A stretch of 64,000 bases of DNA from Hydrangea macrophylla (GCA_033977485.1 CM066990.1:12826501-12890500); one strand, 5' to 3'. Shown: positions 32,466-44,560, numbered from the stretch's first letter. Notes: a model not told the origin generated them from the sequence alone. Program-made: numbers and translations.

Positions 32466-32656
32466 ATCTGATTTTAGCTAAGAAAAAGAACAATGTCTAG
32501 TGAGAGAAGCTCCCACCTCTCTCTAGAATTTGGTTAAGCTTGGCCCTCTCATCATCCTCTTTCTCTTCTGGTTTCTCCATTTCTTCCCCCTCTTTCTTCC
32601 CTCTTTCTTCCCTCACCATCTCTACTCTCTCTCCTTCTCCTTCCTTGGTTGTCTTG

Positions 32657-35537
32657 ATGAAAGGTCCAGCAAACAAGTCTAAGCTGAATAGTACTCAAAA
32701 GCTGAATAAATCATATTCCATTGAGTCAGTCACTAATGAGAGTCTAGTTAAAGGGGCAACAACTGAGGTCTCTACTATTTCGAGAACCATTGATTTTCCC
32801 ATCTCTGGGTCTACATCTTGCTTTACAAAGGCCATCACTAGCCCTAAGTTAAAGTCTGATACTACATTGGTGAACATGAGTGCACCTATGGATAGTATTA
32901 GGAATTACATAGGGAATGAAGAGGTTGAACAAAATGGGAATGACTTTATCATTTCAAACCCATCCAAAACCATATTTTATGGGATTGGCAATGGTGGGAT
33001 CTCAAACTTGTCCAAGATCAAGAGCAATGAGCTGTTTGAAGAAGAGTTGGAAATCCCAGAGGAATGGGAAGAACTGTCATCTAGCCAAGATGAACAGAAG
33101 GATAAGGGTCAGAGGAAGAAGACTTTTAAGCTTTCTCAAGCTCCAAGACTCATATGAATTGCTTAAGCGGAAATCCCAGATTCCACCAACTTTTAACGAC
33201 CTTACTATTGCTAATGAGAAGATTCGGCAACTTCAAATGGAGCTCTTAGATCTACAATCCCTAAAATCCGATGCTGATGAAGGTGTTAGAGCAAACTGTG
33301 GTAACAGTACAGTTTTTGATCCACAAAATTCTAATTCCAAGTGCACCGAGAAGTTTGTGGAACAGGGTCTTCACGCGCCTATACACACACTCGCTGCTAA
33401 CGGTCATTTGGGTCATTGCAATGGTCATAAAGATCCGGATAATCACATGGGCGACTCAGCTTTTTCCGTGAATTCCGGCGCCTGTCTTGTTAATACCCGA
33501 GGCAACTTGCATGGAAATAATCGTGGACAACACGCGAGTGTGGATGGTACTAACGGATGCCTACTGGCCCCACCTAGTTCTCCTCAGACTGATGACCACG
33601 TGAGTAAACCCACAATCCCAGGCGACGTGTCAACTGCGGGTCCCATTGCTTCTCAAACACACCATCTAATAGCTGGCAGTGACATGCCTTGTGCAAATAG
33701 TAACCAAGACTCCGGAAAGTTGACTTTGAAAGATCAAACGGGTATTACGCATGGTACCAGTTTGATGGGTAATACTTTCCACGTGGCAACTCCTACCCCT
33801 GGTGACTTGAAGCCCAGCATATCACCTATACATTGCCCGCTGGATAAGGCTATAGTTCACATGGCTAATGTGGGCTCTCTTATTCACATCACTCCCTTGA
33901 GTGGTCATATGGGGAATCCCACTAACCAAGTGGTTGCTGCCACTCCTTCAACGAAAACAGCCAGGGTTACTAAGGCTGGGGATGCTACCAACAACTGTTC
34001 TACAGGCCCACACAACTCTGATATCCATGTGAGACCTTCCTATCATGAGGCTCTAAAGACTAACTTACAAAGTGCCAATACTACCAAGCCGAATACTACT
34101 GCTAAGCAAACCCAAGAACCAAGTTGGGCCTCTCTGTTACAACCTAAAATTGCTACTGGATTTAAAGTCAGTTACATCAAACATCAGCGAGATATGGACA
34201 GAATCAAAATCAAAATGCCTAGGTCCTTGACTGATCAAGGCAGCAAAGCTTGGGACTACACCCTTGTTGGGCATTTCATAGGGAAAAAACTTCCCTACTC
34301 TCTAGTGAAAACTGCAGCATGTAGACTCTGGGGTAAGCTGGGTCTCCATGATATGTTAGCTATGGATTCAGGATATTTCTTCTTCAGATTCAACTCTCAA
34401 GAAGAAAGTGCTGCTGTGCTGGAAGGGGGCCCTTGGCACTTTGCAGGGCAGCCCATCATTCTGAGAAATTGGCAACCAGGGCTGGAACTTACTAAGGCAA
34501 CTCAATCTACTATCCCTGTTTGGGTCAACATTCGCAATATCCCTCTTGAGTACTGGAATCCTGAGGGTCTTAGCTATATAGCTAGTGCAATTGGGAAGCC
34601 CCTACATGTTCATAGGATGACTGCTTCATGTCAACGAATTGACTATGCCAGAATTTGTGTGGAAATTAATGCAGAGTTCGATTTGATTAAAGAATTTGAC
34701 ATAGAAGTTGAAGACCCAGACTATGGAGATGAGAAGTTGATTACCATCAAGGTTGACTACCAATGGAGCCCAATTCGATGTGCTAAATGTAAGACATTCG
34801 GTCATAACTGCAATAGAACACCTAGACCACAATCAGCCCATACGACTTCTACAAAGTCTCTTCAGCAATTCTCCAATGACAACTCTGCTGGTGCTTGGAA
34901 GACGAAAGGCAAGGGCAAGATCACTACTGTTATGGACTCTTCCAGCGGTCCTTCCACTTCTGCTGAACCTATGCAAGCTCTCCTTGATGGCAAGACTGAA
35001 AGGCTGCAATCTCAAAATTCAGAGGTGCATGAGATTACTACATGTACTAAAGTCCCTAACAACTCTGGCCCAAAGAGAACAATCGTGAGCAACCAATTTT
35101 TAGTTTTAGAGGAGGCTGGGAATGAACCTCAGATTGATACACAACCCACAGAACTTGCAAACCAAGAGGAGTTAAATACTAGACTGGATGCTGCTATAGT
35201 GGAAGCCAATAACACTATCCAAGTGGAGGATTGCTATGAGATGGGTGAAACAAACCTTGGATTGCCCCCCGGAGCTATATCCACAGACCAGACCCATGTT
35301 GAAGGGGTGGAAAGCCTCAACACATCTTCTCAGATTGGTTACACAAATTCCTTTTTCGAAAAGCCTACTTCTAAAGAGGCCTCAAGCGATGAAGAGGATC
35401 GATCTGCCCAAGTGTCATCACATAGGCAGAATTTGGAGCAGTCTTGCACGAAGATATCTCCAAGTTATTCTAGCAAACAGAAGAGCAAATCAGGAGGTTC
35501 TTCAGGTAAGAAAAAACACTCTTCTAAACGTCGTTAA
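32657..35537 (+). pseudogene. LINE-F ORF1
   Basis: The first in-frame ATG after the T/C-rich leader is 32657 (M-K-G-P-A-N-K). The frame is open to 33157, with an acidic E-E-E-L-E-I-P-E-E-W-E-E-L segment, then shifts near 33140 into a frame running to the end. Downstream are a His/Asn-rich spacer, the DUF4283-like domain (W-D-Y-T-L-V-G-H-F-I-G-K-K-L-P-Y, D-S-G-Y-F-F-F-R-F, G-G-P-W-H-F-A-G-Q-P), the knuckle C-A-K-C-K-T-F-G-H-N-C and the tail S-S-G-K-K-K-H. The stop TAA overlaps ORF2's ATG. Confidence 0.85.
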
Positions 35538-38500
35538 TGATTATAGGTTGCTGGAATATAAGAGGGCTTAACCAAGCTATTAAACAGCAAGAAATTTCGA
35601 AAATTATTTTTACTCACAATATTGATGTTATGGGTATTGTTGAAACTAAAGTCAGAATCCCTAATCAGGATAAAATTCAAAGGACCATGATGCCTCATTG
35701 GAGTTTTATTACTAATAGGCAACCAGATTCTGTGGATAGAATTTGGGTTGGCTGGAACCCTAATAAAGTCAATCTAACTGTCTTACAGTGTACCAGACAA
35801 GTAATCCATGTTAAAATTGACTCTTTGGACCAACTTCACTCTTTTGAAGCCTCTTTCATTTATGGATCCAACACTATTCAAGGTAGGAGGCCCCTTTGGT
35901 CTACCTTGAGGAATATTGCAGCTGCTATGGGTGATATCCCTTGGATTAGCCTTGGGGATTTCAACTCCATTTTAAACTCTAATGAAATCTTTGAGGGTAA
36001 TCCAGGGAGAGACCAAGGAGCTGTTGAATTTAATGATCTTGTGAATGCCACTTGTCTTGTAGATCTTAGATTTACAGGTATCTTTTTCTCCTGGTGTAAC
36101 CGGCAATTCGACTCGGGCCAATTTACGAAAAGAAAGCTTGATAGAGTTCTTGTTAATCCCAGATGGTTGGACTTGTTCCCATCAGCTTATGCGGATTTCT
36201 CCCCCTCTGGTATCTCTGATCATTCTCCTATGACTGTTTATTTATCTCCTAATGCTAAACGTAAAGGTAAACCTTTTAAGTTTTACAATTATTGGACTGA
36301 GTTGGAAAAATTTAAGGATACTGTTAGCCTCTCTTGGGCTAGACACATTGAAGGCACATCTCAATTCCAATTATTCCATAGCTTGAAAAACCTAAAAGGT
36401 GCTCTCAAAACTTTAACCAAGGATTCGTTAGGCAAGGAGAGAATTTTAGCTAATAAAGCTAGGGAAGACCTTTGGTGCTGCCAAAGGAAGCTTGATGACA
36501 ATCCTAGTGACACTAACCTGAGAACCCTTGAAAAAGACCTCATGCAAGTTTTCTTAAATGCGACTCGTATTGAAGAAGAGATAATTAGGCAAAAGTCTAG
36601 AATACAATGGCTTGAAGCAGGGGATAAAAATACCTCTTATTTTTACAATTCTATTAAAAATAGGAGGAATCACAAACGCATTGTGTCTCTTGTTAAACCG
36701 GATGGTTCTACGACCACTAATGAAGAGGAAGCAAAAATTGAAGCGGTGCGATATTTTAAATCCATGCTTGGCACCCCTGCGACTAACCCTTACCCTGGTA
36801 TTAGTGAATTGAGGAAGGTCATTCATAAGCGAGTTCCTACTGAGTTATTTACCATTATGGATGATATTCCTAGTGATGATGACATTAAGGATGCCCTCTT
36901 TAGTATCCATAGTAATAAAGCCCCGGGTCCGGATGGTTATAACGCTCACTTTTTTAGGAAAACTTGGGCCACCACTGGTCCATTAGCTACTAAAGCAATC
37001 AAAGAATTTTTTACTTCTGGACAAATTTTAACCGAGTCAAATGCTACCCTTATTGCTCTTATCCCAAAAATCCCTAATCCTTCTAAAATGAGTGACTTTA
37101 GGCCTATCTCATGTTGCAACACTATCTACAAATGCATTTCTAAAATTATATCCAAGAGACTCCAAAAAGTTTTACCTTCTTTGGTTGATAATGCCCAATC
37201 TGCCGAAAAAAAAGATAATGAAAGGAAGGAAAATCAATGATAATATTCTTCTTGCCCAGGACCTTATGAGGGACTATCATAAGCCCTCTGGCCGTCCTAG
37301 AGCTACCGCGAAGGTCGACCTTATGAAAGCCTATGATAGCGTGAGTTGGGAGTTTTTATCCGATCTCCTACAGGTTCTTGGGTTTCCTCCGAGATTTCAA
37401 GGGTGGATTAGGGCCTGTGTTACTAGTCCTAAGTACTCTATTAATTTTAATGGGGAATCTCTTGGGTACTTTGAGGGAGCGAAAGGCCTTAGGCATGGCG
37501 ATCCTTTGTCACCTTACCTGTTTGTCCTTGTCATGGATACCCTTAGCCAATTGATCCAACATAATATCCAAAGTTCCTCTCAATTCAAATACCATTGGAG
37601 ATGTGATAAGCTTAAAATTTCTCATCTTTGTTTTGCTGATGATCTTCTTTTAATATTCAATGGTGATGAACAATCTGCGTCTGTTATGAGGGACTCCTAA
37701 GATCAATTTTATAACCTTACTGGTTTGCAGGCTAATGCGAATAAAAGCTGTTTGTTTCTTACAGGTTTGGAGGAGAGCACTTCCAAAGCTATTTGTCTCA
37801 GTCTCCCGTTTACCATTGGTTCATTTCCTATGAAGTACCTTGGCGTCCCTTTGATCACCTCTAGACTCAAGAAGGGAGACTGTGACGATCTTATCTAAAA
37901 AATCACCTCGAGAATTACTTCGTGGACCTAAATTTCTCTCTTATGCGGGGAGACTCCAACTTATCCAAACGGTCCTTGCTGGAATTCAGAACTATTGGGC
38001 TGCCCTCTTTATTCTTCCCAAAAGTGTCCTTAAGCATATTGACAAAATTTTGAGTAGATTCTTATGGTCCGGAGGAACTGAAAAAGCCCATGGGGCTAAA
38101 GTTGCTTGGGACCTTGTTTGTAGACCGAAGAAGGAAGGGGGCCTTGGTCTTAAAAACCTCACCCAATTGAACTCTGTTTTAAACCTTAAACATATCTGGG
38201 CTATTTTTACTTCGAAAAACAATTCCCTTTGGGTGGACTGGATACACACTTATATGTTAAAAAGGAAAAGCTTTTGGGAAGTCAAGACCCCTGCCCAATG
38301 CTCCTGGTATTGGCGGAAACTCCTTAAACTTAGGACTATGGCTAGACCAATGATTAGGCATAGAATTGGTAATGGATGTGACACTTTTCTTTGGTATGAC
38401 CATTGGCATCCTATGGGTCCTATTTTGGTAAGAACTGGGATGCGGGTCCAATATGATGCCGCCATCCCCTTAAATGCTAAAGTTTCTGAGGTTATTGACG

Positions 38501-39183
38501 GTAATGAATGGAATTGGCCTCTTACAAACACAATTGAACTTAGGGAGATTAGAGGCCAACTTCATTCCTTACCCCTCCCAAATTCATCTTGTGATGTTGT
38601 CCAATGGCTCCCTTCCCCTAATAAAGTGTTCTCTTCTGCTAACACTTGGGATCATGTTCAGACTCACTACCCTAAAGTCCATTGGTATGGCCTCACTAGG
38701 TTCCCAGGCAATATTCCTCGTCACAGTTTTATCATGTGGTTGGCCATTCTCCATAGATTATCCACTCATGATAGAATTTATACCTATACGCCTGGCCCTC
38801 TTGCTTGTGTGTTTTGTCACAAGTTTCTGGAATCCCATGACCATTTATTCTTTAATTGCTCTTATACTTCTTATTTGTGGCAGGGAATGCTTAATAGGTT
38901 GGGAATCTCTAATTCAGCCACCTCTTGGGATGGTCTTGTGGATTGGGCAGCGAACAAATGGAAAGGCAAGACTCCCCGGCAGGTTGTCCCTAAAATGTGC
39001 CTTAGTTTGGTGGTCTATAGCATTTGGGAAGAAAGAAATGCTCGCAGTTTTAAAACTGAGGTGAAGACTAAGGAAAGAGTTTTACAAGACCTTTGCCTAA
39101 AGATTTCCTTACAGATACAAGCTACATGGAAGAACGATCCCCATCTCCCTCAGTACATTGATAGATGGGCCACTGCTACATAG
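35537..39183 (+). pseudogene. LINE-F ORF2 (endonuclease, RT, zf-RVT)
   Basis: The endonuclease and first RT part are open (G-C-W-N-I-R-G-L-N, G-D-F-N-S-I-L-N, R-V-L-V-N-P, S-D-H-S-P, A-P-G-P-D-G). A small lesion at an A-run near 37206-37215 shifts the frame at the F-x-K-G-R-K motif. It continues with A-K-V-D-L-M-K-A-Y-D, G-L-R-H-G-D (usually G-L-R-Q-G-D) and C-F-A-D-D-L-L. Stops follow at 37698 and 37896, then another frameshift near 37928. The rest, with R-F-L-W-S-G and zf-RVT (C-V-F-C...H-D-H-L-F-F-N-C), is open to the natural end. Confidence 0.88.
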
Positions 39184-39532
39184 TGAGGATGGTGTATTGA
39201 CCCTCCTTTTGTGCTTGTTTTGCATCTATTTGATAGATGGGCCGTTACTTCATAGAGCGGAAGCTTGTCTTGGCCCTTTTATGTTGTCTTGACTTTTGCC
39301 TTGATGTAATTCTTGCTCCTCTGTTTTTGTGTTGTGGAAGGAGCATTGTTTGTTTGGTTGGGTTTTTTCTAGGTTTGCCTTAGTTAATTCCCCTCTTTTT
39401 GTTGCTTTGTCTGGATGCATTTTTTCTTGTGCTTATTGTATATCCTGGGGTATGCCCCTTGTACTTTGTTCAGTGCCGTTTTGGCGTTTTTCGTTTAAAT
39501 TAACCCTTTTTCCCAAAAAAAAAAAAAAAAAA
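39184..39532 (+). other. LINE-F 3' UTR, tail and poly(A)
   Basis: Non-coding, with TATCCTGGGGTATGCCCCTT near 39440 and an A-run of about 19 ending at the target duplication. Confidence 0.8.
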
Positions 39533-39671
39533 AAGTTTTCTCATACTTGGGACCACCTTAGGAACATTAGGCCTAAGGTCCCTTGGCACCGTCTTGTCTG
39601 GTTCCCTGGGAATATCCCTAGACATAGTTTCATTTCTTGGTTGGCCATTCTTAACAGATTATCTACTCATA
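39533..39671 (+). pseudogene. LINE-E ORF2, middle fragment
   Basis: Resumes at F-S-H-T-W-D-H-L-R after the LINE-F target duplication and stops at R-L-S-T-H, where a solo sCRM LTR begins. Confidence 0.85.
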
Positions 39672-39882
39672 TGATGAGAATCAAGGAAGCACTTAATGGG
39701 CTGAATTGGGCTGATTATAAATGGAGAATCCAAGAAGATCAAGGTGGCATTTTTTTGGGTTGATCTTATTAATTGGGCATAAATTTGAAGAAGATAGGGC
39801 TGATTATATTTCCTAATCATATTTATGCATGTGGAAGAATAATGGGCTGAATATAACTTCCAAGATATGGCTATTTATGTTT

Positions 39883-40951
39883 TTTTTTTTCGGAAAAAGG
39901 GTTAATTTAACGAAAAAGAAGCCAAACGGCACTGTACAAAAGTACAAGGGGCATTCCCCAGGATATACAATCAGCACAAAAAAGAAAATGCATCCAGGCA
40001 ATGCAACATAGGATAGGGAGAAAATAAAAGCCAAAGACCCAGAGATTCACCAATCCTAACAACCAAAAGCACAAAGCAAACTAACAAAACTCACAAAACA
40101 ACCAAAATACAACAGTTACATTAGGACAAGGTCACGCGTATCAAAACATGAGGACCAAAGCAAACCGCCTTAATTATGTAGTAAAGGCCCATCTTTCAAT
40201 GTACTGAGGAAGATGGGGATCGTTCTTCCAAGTTGTTTGAATCTGTAAGGAAATCTGGAGACAGGTATCTTGTAACACTCTTTCCTTAGGCTTAACTTCT
40301 AGTTTGAAACTTCGTGCATTCCTTTCTTTCCAAATGCTATACACAACCAAACCAATGCACATTTTTGGAACAACCTGCCTTGGAGTCTTCCCTTTCCACT
40401 TGTTCGCTGCCCAGGCCACAAGATCATCCCAAGAGGGTGCGGCATAAGAGATTTCCAACCTATTAAGAATTCCCTGCCACACATAAGAAGAATATGAGCA
40501 ATTAAAGAATAAATGGTCATGAGATTCCAAAGCTTTGTGACAAAGAACACAAGCTAGAGGTCCTGGTGTGTAAGTATAAATTCTATCATGTGTGGATAAT
40601 CTATGAAGAATAGCCAACCACATAATAAAACTATATCGAGGGATATAACCCGGGAACCGTGTGAGGCCATGCCAGGGGACTTTGGGATGGTGAGTTCTAA
40701 CATAATCCCATGTGTTGGCAGAAGAGAACACATTAGTTGGGGAGGGTAACCATTGAATCACATCACTAGTGGTAGTAGGGAGAGGCAAGGAATGTAATTG
40801 GCCTCTAATATCCATTAATTCAAGAGTGTTTGTAAGAGGCCAATTCCATTCACTTCCATTAATAACATCAGAGACTTTAGCATTTAAAGGGATGGCAGCA
40901 TCATATTGGACACGTCTTCCAACTCTGTCCAAAATAGGACCCATAGGATGC
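39883..40951 (-). mobile_element. LINE-I, 5'-truncated
   Basis: Minus-strand copy in the solo LTR, with target duplication GGCTATTTATGTTT (39869-39882 and 40952-40965), T-run, reversed hairpin tail near 39950, and the last 257 codons of ORF2. The nick lies at TTTT/A, the L1 endonuclease preference. Confidence 0.88.
40174..40944 (-). pseudogene. LINE-I ORF2 C-terminus (zf-RVT)
   Basis: Begins at M-G-P-I-L and includes zf-RVT (C-V-L-C-H-K...H-D-H-L-F-F-N-C) to the natural stop, without lesions. It is very close to the LINE-F C-terminus, suggesting the same subfamily. It lacks RT and endonuclease. Confidence 0.85.
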
Positions 40952-41513
40952 GGCTATTTATGTTTTATAGTTGGTAGTTGGGAGTTTGTTCATGTTTCTA
41001 TGTGTTTTTAATGAGTTAAACTACTTTTTTGTATAAGTCTATGTTAAAAAACGTGGTAGCTTTATTTCCTATGGTTGGGAGGATGTTCCAACTACTTGCA
41101 TTTATTTCCTATGGTTGGAGGGTTGTTCCAACAACTTGCATTTATCCCTATGGTTGGAGGGTTGTTCCAATCCTATATATACTCTTTTGTATGGGCAGAT
41201 TTATATAATGGATTAAACACAATTCTGAAGTTGAGCTTTGCTCCTCCCCCTTGTTCTTCACAGAACACAATTTTTGACTTATCAATCAGCCTTTCGCATC
41301 TGATTGTGGCGTCTTCACACACCATGACTTATCAATCAGCCTTTCGCATCTGATTGTGGCATCTTCACCAATCTTTGGAATACCCGTGGTTTGCGTCTCT
41401 TTATAGGCATTGGGTCACGGGTTCACTATCACAACAATCTGATTTTAGCTTTTCTGGGTAAACATGTCAATTTTGTTGTTGGGTCTCAATACAAGTTATT
41501 GAGGTTCGCATCA

Positions 41514-42202
41514 TCATGACAGGATATGCCACTTCACTCCGGGTCCGTTGGCTTGTGTCTTATGCCACCAAGGTATGGAAACGCGTGATCATTTGTTTTT
41601 TGGTTGCTCATTCTCTTCCTTCGTTTGGCAGGGTTTATTGCAGCGACTGGAAGTTCCTTCCCAACCACATTATTCCAAAAATGTGCCTAGGCCTGGCGGT
41701 CTATAACATTTGGAAAGAACGAAATGCGCGTACATTTAAAGGAGAAGTCAATACTAAAGAAAGAATCCTTGAAAAGATCTACCTTCAGATGGCTATACAG
41801 ATCCAAATTAAGTGGAGAAATGATCCTCTTCTCCCAAACTATGTTGCTAGATGGAATTAATTTGGTTTTGGGTTTGTAGTTTAGGCTTCACTTTAAGCTC
41901 CATTATTTTCCCTCCTAACATGTTTTAGGAGGTTTTTGATGTTTTGAAGCTTGCTTTTGCCCTGTGCTATACGGCCTTTGTTTGTTAGGCTCTCTTTCTT
42001 GGTGTTTGAATCTTTGTTTGCTTGTCCAAGATTTGTGAGGATGGGGCTTTTTCTTGCTCTTGGGCTTGTTTTTGCTCCATCCATTTTCGCATCATCTGGA
42101 TGCGTTTTTGTGCGCTTATTGTTTATCCTGGGGTATGCCCCTTGTACTTTGTACAGTGCCGTTTGGCTTTTTGTTTTAATTAACCATTTTTCAAAAAAAA
42201 AA
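41514..42202 (+). pseudogene. LINE-E ORF2 C-terminus and 3' tail
   Basis: Resumes at the H-D-R-I codons. The zf-RVT remnant is readable only across frames, and about 25 codons are missing near 41655 before I-I-P-K-M-C-L-G-L-A-V-Y. The natural stop is at 41860. The 3' UTR follows with TCCTGGGGTATGCCCCTTG near 42127 and the A-run ending at 42202. Confidence 0.82.
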
Positions 42203-42977
42203 ATGGCAAGTTTAGCTTCTCTCATGTCTGGAACCACCTTAGACCCATTAATCCTTATGTCCCTTGGTACCCTTTTGTTTGGTATTATGGGAGCACTCCT
42301 AGATAGAACTTTATATTATGGTTAGCCATATAGAGAAGGCTAGCAACCCATGATAGAATTTGTAACTATACTCTTGGGCCTTTGGCTTGTTCTTTATGCC
42401 TTAGGCAAATGGACTCTCATGATCACCTTTTCTTTGAGTGTACTTACTCCAATTTCATTTGGCAGGACTTGATGATGAGATGTGACCTGATTTGGAATGG
42501 CATCCCTTGGGATAGCACTATCTCTTGGATGATCCAGCATTGGAAGGGAAGGACACCTCAGCACATGATACCCATAATTTGTTTGGGGGTAACAATTTAT
42601 GGCCTTTGGCGAGAAAGAAACAAAAGGACTTTTCAGAACTCATCAACTCCAAAAAAGCATCTTTTGAAGATTTTTGTCTCGCAAATCAATGCTCAAATTA
42701 GGATCAGCTGGAAAACTCACACCCAGCTTCGAGCCTTGTTGAGTAACTAGGATTAGTTTGGTTTGGCCCATTATTTTCATTTTGAGTTTGATTTGTTTTA
42801 ACTGCTTGGTTTGGTTTCTGTTTTCTCCCATTAATTTGGCCCTTTGAGGCATTTCTAGTGGTTTGATTTGCCACTTGTCCTTATGCTTTGTGCTTTAATG
42901 TATATCCTGGGGTATGCCCCTTGTACTTGTGTACAGCCCTTTTTTTGGAATCTATTTACCGTTTTTCGAAAAAAAAA
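42203..42977 (+). pseudogene. LINE-D ORF2 C-terminus and 3' tail
   Basis: Resumes at N-G-K-F-S after LINE-E. A TAG at about 42328 replaces the Gln in L-A-I-Q-x-R-L-A. zf-RVT follows (C-S-L-C...H-D-H-L-F-F-E-C), with the natural stop at 42750. Then comes the 3' UTR with the hairpin near 42910 and poly(A). Tat-2 LTR repeats continue after it. Confidence 0.85.
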
Positions 42978-43628
42978 CCAAATGATCGACATAAATCTGT
43001 TACGAGGATCGATAATATAATTCTGTTATACTCTCAGAACGAAGTTTAATGCAAATCTGTTGCGTGAACCGAGAATTGAAATCCATTACACTCTGAAACA
43101 AAGGATCAATATAAATCTGTTATGAGGATCGAGAATATAAATCCGTTATATTCCCAGAAGGAGGGTTAACGCAAATATGTTGCGTAATTCGGCCCACAGG
43201 CTCAAAATCATTTTAATTTTCAAAATCTTGGAGCCCACGGGCTCAAAATCATTTTAATCTTCAAATTTTGGGAGCCCGCAGACTCAAAATCATTTCAATC
43301 TTCAAAATTTAGTAGCCCACGGACTCAAAATTATTTTAATTTTCAAAATTTTGGAGCCCATGGACTCAAAATCATTTTAATTTTCAAAATTTTGGAGCCC
43401 ACGGACTCAAAATCATTTCAATTTTCAAAATTTTGGAGTCAGTAGACTCAATCTTATTTTAATTTGCAAAATTCGGAGCCCCACGGACCCAAATTTATTC
43501 CAATCTTCAAAATTTGGAGTCCACGTACTCAAATTTATTTGAACTTTACAAAATTGAGGACAATTTGATCCTGAAAACCAACCCCGGGGGTTAAAAGCAC
43601 AATGAGGGTAAAATTTGGGGGGTGTTCA
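42978..43628 (-). mobile_element. Tat-2 3' LTR, right part
   Basis: Continues the 60-bp dimer array, then a 41-bp repeat array. It ends on the plus strand at GGGGGGTGTTCA, which on the minus strand reads TGAACACCCCCC, resembling the Tat-1 LTR start TGTAGACACCCC. No convincing polypurine tract is seen next to it, so the edge is provisional. Confidence 0.5.
43190..43560 (+). repeat. 41-bp tandem repeat, about nine units
   Basis: The unit contains GGAGCCCACGGACTCAAAAT followed by an AT-rich ATTTTAATTTTCAAAATTTT half. Units diverge toward the right end. Confidence 0.85.
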
Positions 43629-44062
43629 AATTCAATTTTCGGGACCCAATTTTGAATTTTTGGGGAAAAATGAATGGTCTAGTAACCGCCTTAATCGCGG
43701 CACACGTTGATTTTTACGGTAGTCCATGACTGCCGTGCGGCACTCACAGAGTGCCGCTGCGGCATTTAGCGAGTGTCGTACGGCAGTTCGCTGACTGCCG
43801 CGCACGAATACTGAGTGCCACGTTTGAGTGGCAGAAGCTTATACCGAGAACTTCATTTCATTTCATTTCACTTTCTCATCTCTCTGTAACCCGAAATCTC
43901 TCTGGAGAAAATTTTCCCTCTTCCTCTTTTGCTTGTATTGATCTAGCCAGGACTTATCAAGTTAGTTCTACTCGATCAAAACTCGAATTTTTCTCATTAT
44001 TTTGTTGTTTTTTTGAATTTTTCACGAATCTAACGCGCGAATTCCCTTTTATTTGACAGATC
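43629..44062 (+). other. Leader of PMD-1 with GTGCCGC-type palindromes
   Basis: No open frame of note. From 43690 to 43825 there are at least six copies of TGCCGC/GCGGCA-type motifs in both orientations, e.g. GAGTGCCGCTGCGGCATT. A TATA-like CTTATACC near 43838 and a repeated CATTT run precede the ATG of PMD-1. The same motif type precedes PMD-2. Confidence 0.6.
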
Positions 44063-44383
44063 ATGGCGAGCGACTCTGGCAGTCGAAACAAGGCCAAGTG
44101 TCGGTCCACTCCTCATCCTGACGCTACATTCCTGCTTTGGGACCCAGACGAGCATCTATCCGCCCGCGCGTTCAAGTGCGAGGTAAACGCCCTTTTTCTT
44201 TTCTCTCTTTCAATTCTTTTCTTCTTTCCTTTTTTGAACTTCATGAATGCTATGCACAATCAATACAATTTTTGTGCCTCCTTATGCTTGTAGAGTTTTT
44301 GGGTGTTTCAATCGCATCTGTCCTTACCCATTTGTTTAAATAGATCATCCCTCGACCCCTTTTTATTAATTTAATATATCTTT

Positions 44384-44560
44384 AACCAAGTTCCTTGTGG
44401 CCGAGTGGTAAGCTTCTTGGGTGTACTACCCAAGAGGTTTAGTGTTCGAGTCATAGGGGGCGTGGCCACTGGAGTATTCACCCGGCGCCTCCAGGCCTCG
44501 GGGGATTAGTCGAGATGCGCGCAAGCTGGCCCGGACACCCCCGATTACCAAAAAAAAAAC
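44384..44560 (+). mobile_element. tRNA-derived SINE (Au-like) in PMD-1 intron 1
   Basis: The head resembles a tRNA: box A TGGCCGAGTGGT near 44398 and box B GTTCGAGTC at 44444-44452. The tail has GCGCGCAAGCTGGCCCGGAC, as I recall from plant Au SINEs, ending in an A-run. Imperfect flanking repeats TTTAATATATCTTT / TTTATATATCTTTT look like a target duplication. Transcription would be by RNA polymerase III. Confidence 0.8.

Larger units (their letters stand above)
32466..39532 (+). mobile_element. LINE-F, full length, 7.1 kb
   Basis: Bounded by a 16-bp target duplication AAGTTTTCTCATACTT (32450-32465 and 39533-39548). It has a pyrimidine-rich leader, ORF1, overlapping ORF2, 3' UTR, hairpin tail and poly(A). 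It is the only LINE here that appears to keep its 5' end. Several frameshifts and stops disable it. Confidence 0.85.
39672..41513 (+). mobile_element. Solo sCRM LTR, split by LINE-I
   Basis: Starts TGATGAGAATC and ends TTCGCATCA. The flanks are TCATA on the left and TCATG on the right, a 5-bp duplication with one mutation. Without LINE-I it is one LTR of about 760 bp with no internal region, the usual result of LTR-LTR recombination. It has three 40-bp repeat units. Confidence 0.85.

Noticed and set aside
35537..37240. LINE ORF2 frames as host endonuclease or reverse-transcriptase genes
   Set aside because: Domain order, 3' tails, poly(A) and target duplications show they are LINE copies.
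26132..43560. Possible CRISPR-like array of 60-bp or 41-bp units
   Set aside because: Units are contiguous and diverged with no unique spacers, and the context is a plant LTR with no cas genes. They are ordinary tandem repeats.
44391..44470. Possible functional tRNA gene
   Set aside because: Only the tRNA-like head is present; it continues into a SINE tail with an A-run and flanking repeats.
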